64,000 bases of DNA, taken from the NCBI RefSeq assembly GCF_004118675.1, contig NZ_SDHZ01000005.1, positions 62,001-126,000 of the forward strand, in the 5' to 3' direction. The stretch is from Filimonas effusa. Lineage in GTDB: Bacteria > Bacteroidota > Bacteroidia > Chitinophagales > Chitinophagaceae. Below the pieces are notes generated by a model. That model saw only the letters and a list, made by a program, of their open reading frames with translations, ran no database searches and was not told the origin of the DNA. The position numbers were made by a program, and so were the translations under genes. Shown here in pieces: positions 62,217-64,000 of this stretch; the stretch's first letter is position 1, and each line of letters begins with the position of its first letter.

Positions 62217-62756
62217 TTACGCTTTCTGCCTGCGAATGTGTTTGAACCGTAATAAATAGCCCACTTTCAGCGAAAAAAATCTTGTATGGTACAATTCCTT
62301 TTTCTGCAGGTTTTCCTGGTAACGCAAAGACAAATCGAGCCGGGTGGTAGTTGGATACATGAGGCAGCCTAGTCCCCCTTCAAACGACGGGCCTGCATAA
62401 CCTTTGTCGGTGTGGATCCCTGCTTTTAATTGCGAATACCATAATACCTTTCCCGGCAGCAGATTCATATAGTACCTGGCACCGGCGGTAAATGAGAAGA
62501 GCTGGCGGGATACGTATTTGATACCATGTTGCTGTGTGCCCACCATGCTCATGATGCTGGGTTCTGCGACTATGCTCAAATGATTGTTCAGCGATTTTGC
62601 AGCCAATACACTCATTCCACCCCCTACCTGGTTGGTAGAAGCCAGCTGACCAACGGGAACCGCCAGTCCTGCATTTATGTAAAGGCTCACCTTATGTTGT
62701 GCCAACAAGTTATTGGCAATGAAGACAGACAACAATGTAAAAAAGATCATTCTCAT
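62217..62756 (-). CDS. Hypothetical outer membrane beta-barrel protein
   Basis: 179 residues. A signal peptide (MRMIFFTLLSVFIANNLLAQ) leads to alternating strands and turns: KVSLYINAGLAVPVGQ, NHLSIVAEPSIMSMVG, FSFTAGARYYMNLLPGKVLWYSQLKAG and a C-terminal RLDLSLRYQENLQKK / FFSLKVGYLLRF pair. This fits an eight-strand OmpA/OmpW-like barrel (outer-membrane beta-barrel domain). Role unknown. The 38-residue membrane microprotein gene lies 26 bp upstream on the same strand. Confidence 0.72.
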   Translation of the reverse strand: MRMIFFTLLSVFIANNLLAQHKVSLYINAGLAVPVGQLASTNQVGGGMSVLAAKSLNNHLSIVAEPSIMSMVGTQQHGIKYVSRQLFSFTAGARYYMNLLPGKVLWYSQLKAGIHTDKGYAGPSFEGGLGCLMYPTTTRLDLSLRYQENLQKKELYHTRFFSLKVGYLLRFKHIRRQKA

Positions 62757-62782
62757 AAACTAACAGTCTCTTCTTTTTGTGT

Positions 62783-62899
62783 TTAATCATCCAATTCTTC
62801 TCCAAACAGCTCCCTGTCGGACTTAGAGTTTTTCATCAGCCTGTAGAAAAAGATCTGACTTATTACTGCTGTTGCCAGAAGGATGAGAAGTAGTATCAT
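62783..62899 (-). CDS. 38-residue single-pass membrane microprotein
   Basis: The ATG at 62899 opens MILLLILLATAVISQIFFY, a single hydrophobic helix, followed by a charged tail RLMKNSKSDRELFGEELDD and TAA at 62783. The hydrophobic start, positive residues just after the helix (predicting a cytoplasmic tail) and acidic end make it look like a real small inner-membrane protein. The family is unknown. It precedes the barrel protein gene by 26 bp and is probably co-transcribed. Confidence 0.6.
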   Translation of the reverse strand: MILLLILLATAVISQIFFYRLMKNSKSDRELFGEELDD

Positions 62900-63123
62900 A
62901 GGAAATAGTTTGATTAAAAATCTACTGCCGCTTTAAAAAAAGCAGCAGTTTAACCCCAAAACCTCAAGGCACTTTTCAAACCAATGCCTACATAAAAATA
63001 AAAATGACATATACATATTTATATCAGTTATTTATCTTAAAGTATCAATATTGCTACAGAAAAAAATATTATTAAAACAATTGATATCGAAAGCAAAAAA
63101 AAGATCAGGAAGGGGCAGGGGAT
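62900..63123. other. AT-rich intergenic region
   Basis: Very AT-rich DNA with A-tracts (for example near 62990-63110) between the microprotein gene and the porV terminator. It probably holds the microprotein promoter; I see no gene, RNA or clear repeat. Confidence 0.4.
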
Positions 63124-63151
63124 AAAAAAGCCCAGATGAGAACATCCGGGC
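63124..63151 (-). terminator. Terminator on the porV strand
   Basis: GCCC-A-GATG (63130-63138) pairs with CATC-C-GGGC (63143-63151) around loop AGAA, with one A-C mismatch; six T follow on the minus strand. It lies about 200 bp past the porV stop and no other gene ends between. Confidence 0.65.
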
Positions 63152-63351
63152 GTCAATATCCTTTAATTGGCATGAGACCAATCAGTACAAAGGTCATAAA
63201 CAGGCGGGTAAATGAATATCACTTTTTGCGCGTAATATGTCAGGAAAACGGCAAAAGGCGTTCAGCTGATTCATTTACCCTAACCTGTTGGGCGATCGTC
63301 ACCTGGGTAATGTCATTGATTCTTTGCTATGTTTTTTTTGCCACTTTACCG

Positions 63352-64000
63352 TTACAACTGGCGTATATGCCTGGGGTCTACGCCGGCCACAGCTTCTTCG
63401 AAGTTGAATACCACGCCAAAGCGAAGGGTATTATTCATGGGGTTGATGCCTGCCTTACCTTGTGAAGGCGCGAGGTAGGATACGTTTATGTTGAACACCG
63501 GTAATCGCAGTCCTATACCGGCGGAGAAACCATTACGGTAGCTTTCAATACGCGGTTCATGACTATAGCCTGCGCGTACATATAGCAAGCGCCTGAAGTC
63601 GAACTGCGCGCCTAACGCAAAGCGATCGGTATTATTGGAGAATCCTTTTACCCAGCTTTTCATTACAGGCATTTCGTGATAAGCAGTTAAATCGTCCGGA
63701 TTGGAAGGAATAGCCGGCACCAGCAGTTTTTCATATTGAGCTGCCAGCAGCAAGGCATTGTCTTCGCCCAGCAGGAAGGTATATCCTGCGCCCAGGGCAA
63801 AGGTGGCGGGAAGAAATTCTTTTCCTTCTGCGTTATCGGTATAACTTATTTTTCCGCCCAGGTTGGAGAGCATGAAGCCGCCCGTCCATCCCACTCCATA
63901 TTCATCCCTGAAGTCGCCATAGAGAGAAAGGTCGCCCGCAACTGTTTTACCCGCTTTAAAAGCAGTGCCGTTATAGACGCCGCTTACGAGCCTGGAGTAA
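63352..64000 (-). CDS. porV: PorV-type outer membrane protein of the type IX secretion system, partial
   Basis: The frame is open to the right edge, so the N-terminus is outside the window; 215 residues are visible. The segments RLVSGVYNGTAFKAGKTVAGDLSLYGDF, GWTGGFMLSNLGGKISYTDNAEGKEFLPATFALGAGYTF, LLVPAIPSNPDDL, VRAGYSHEPRIESYRNGFSAGIGLRLPVFNINVSYLAPS and NTLRFGVVFNFEE follow the order of the FadL-like barrel PorV (LptO). PorV shuttles cargo with C-terminal domains from the SprA translocon to the attachment complex. The tail GVDPRHIRQL is short. The gene's presence supports a type IX secretion organism. Confidence 0.85.
   Translation of the reverse strand, partial: YSRLVSGVYNGTAFKAGKTVAGDLSLYGDFRDEYGVGWTGGFMLSNLGGKISYTDNAEGKEFLPATFALGAGYTFLLGEDNALLLAAQYEKLLVPAIPSNPDDLTAYHEMPVMKSWVKGFSNNTDRFALGAQFDFRRLLYVRAGYSHEPRIESYRNGFSAGIGLRLPVFNINVSYLAPSQGKAGINPMNNTLRFGVVFNFEEAVAGVDPRHIRQL

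Noticed and set aside
63136-63465. A 109-residue plus-strand frame near the right end
   Set aside because: It crosses the terminator hairpin at 63124-63151 and overlaps the end of porV; one hydrophobic stretch alone does not support a gene.

Overview
The window looks like chromosomal DNA of a Chitinophagaceae-type member of the Bacteroidota. The evidence is a SusC/SusD pair driven by an ECF sigma factor and a FecR anti-sigma factor, a PorV-type protein of the type IX secretion system, lipoproteins with S-C lipoboxes, RsfS/FtsH/LpxD/LpxH/CdsA housekeeping genes with Bacteroidota-like sequences, start regions mostly without a Shine-Dalgarno sequence, and at least one promoter resembling TTTG-N19-TAnnTTTG. 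All calls come from reading the sequence; no database search was run.

Layout. Positions 1-5.4 kb hold small conserved genes (DUF3606, YwbE, YjbQ), a lipoprotein, an M3 peptidase, and an AT-rich hypothetical gene beside a decayed reading frame. Positions 5.6-11.6 kb hold recO, a 1146-residue fusion of GH18 hydrolase, CE4 deacetylase and GT2 synthase, and a carB that codes only for the N-terminal half of carbamoyl-phosphate synthase and is closed by its own terminator. Positions 11.7-32.4 kb are mostly envelope and housekeeping: an M23 peptidase, Bcp, BirA, RsfS, FtsH, a LUD protein, LpxH, an MscS channel, a MerR regulator with a very long repetitive N-terminus, an acyl-CoA dehydrogenase-type enzyme, an SDR, LpxD, an RluE-like pseudouridine synthase with a hairpin-rich leader, an LpoB-type lipoprotein cluster, Psd, CdsA and two FMN-binding split-barrel proteins.

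From a tRNA-Pro(CGG) at 34.36 kb to about 39.6 kb the DNA is accessory and partly decayed. It holds a VapBC-type pair whose toxin has a nonsense codon, a broken ketoacyl synthase, an intact SDR and TetR repressor with two near-identical operators, a broken SnoaL-like gene under a degenerate third operator, a DUF6922/AbiEii pair and a nitroreductase-like tail. Positions 39.6-46.7 kb hold a barrel protein, a LytS/LytTR-type two-component pair, a VOC protein, Hsp20, a small protein, a CPA2 antiporter and a TonB-C protein.

Positions 46.8-59.1 kb form a polysaccharide utilisation locus on the minus strand: sigma factor, FecR, SusC with an STN domain, SusD, then after an internal terminator a GH144-type endo-beta-1,2-glucanase, a GH43 enzyme with F5/8 and Fn3 domains, and a GH3 beta-glucosidase. 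The likely substrate is beta-1,2-glucan: the GH144 enzyme would cut the chain, SusCD would import fragments, and GH3 would release glucose. Positions 59.3-64 kb carry a methyltransferase with a PRMT-like double-E loop, a CPA1 Na+/H+ antiporter, a barrel protein, a 38-residue membrane microprotein and the 3' part of porV.
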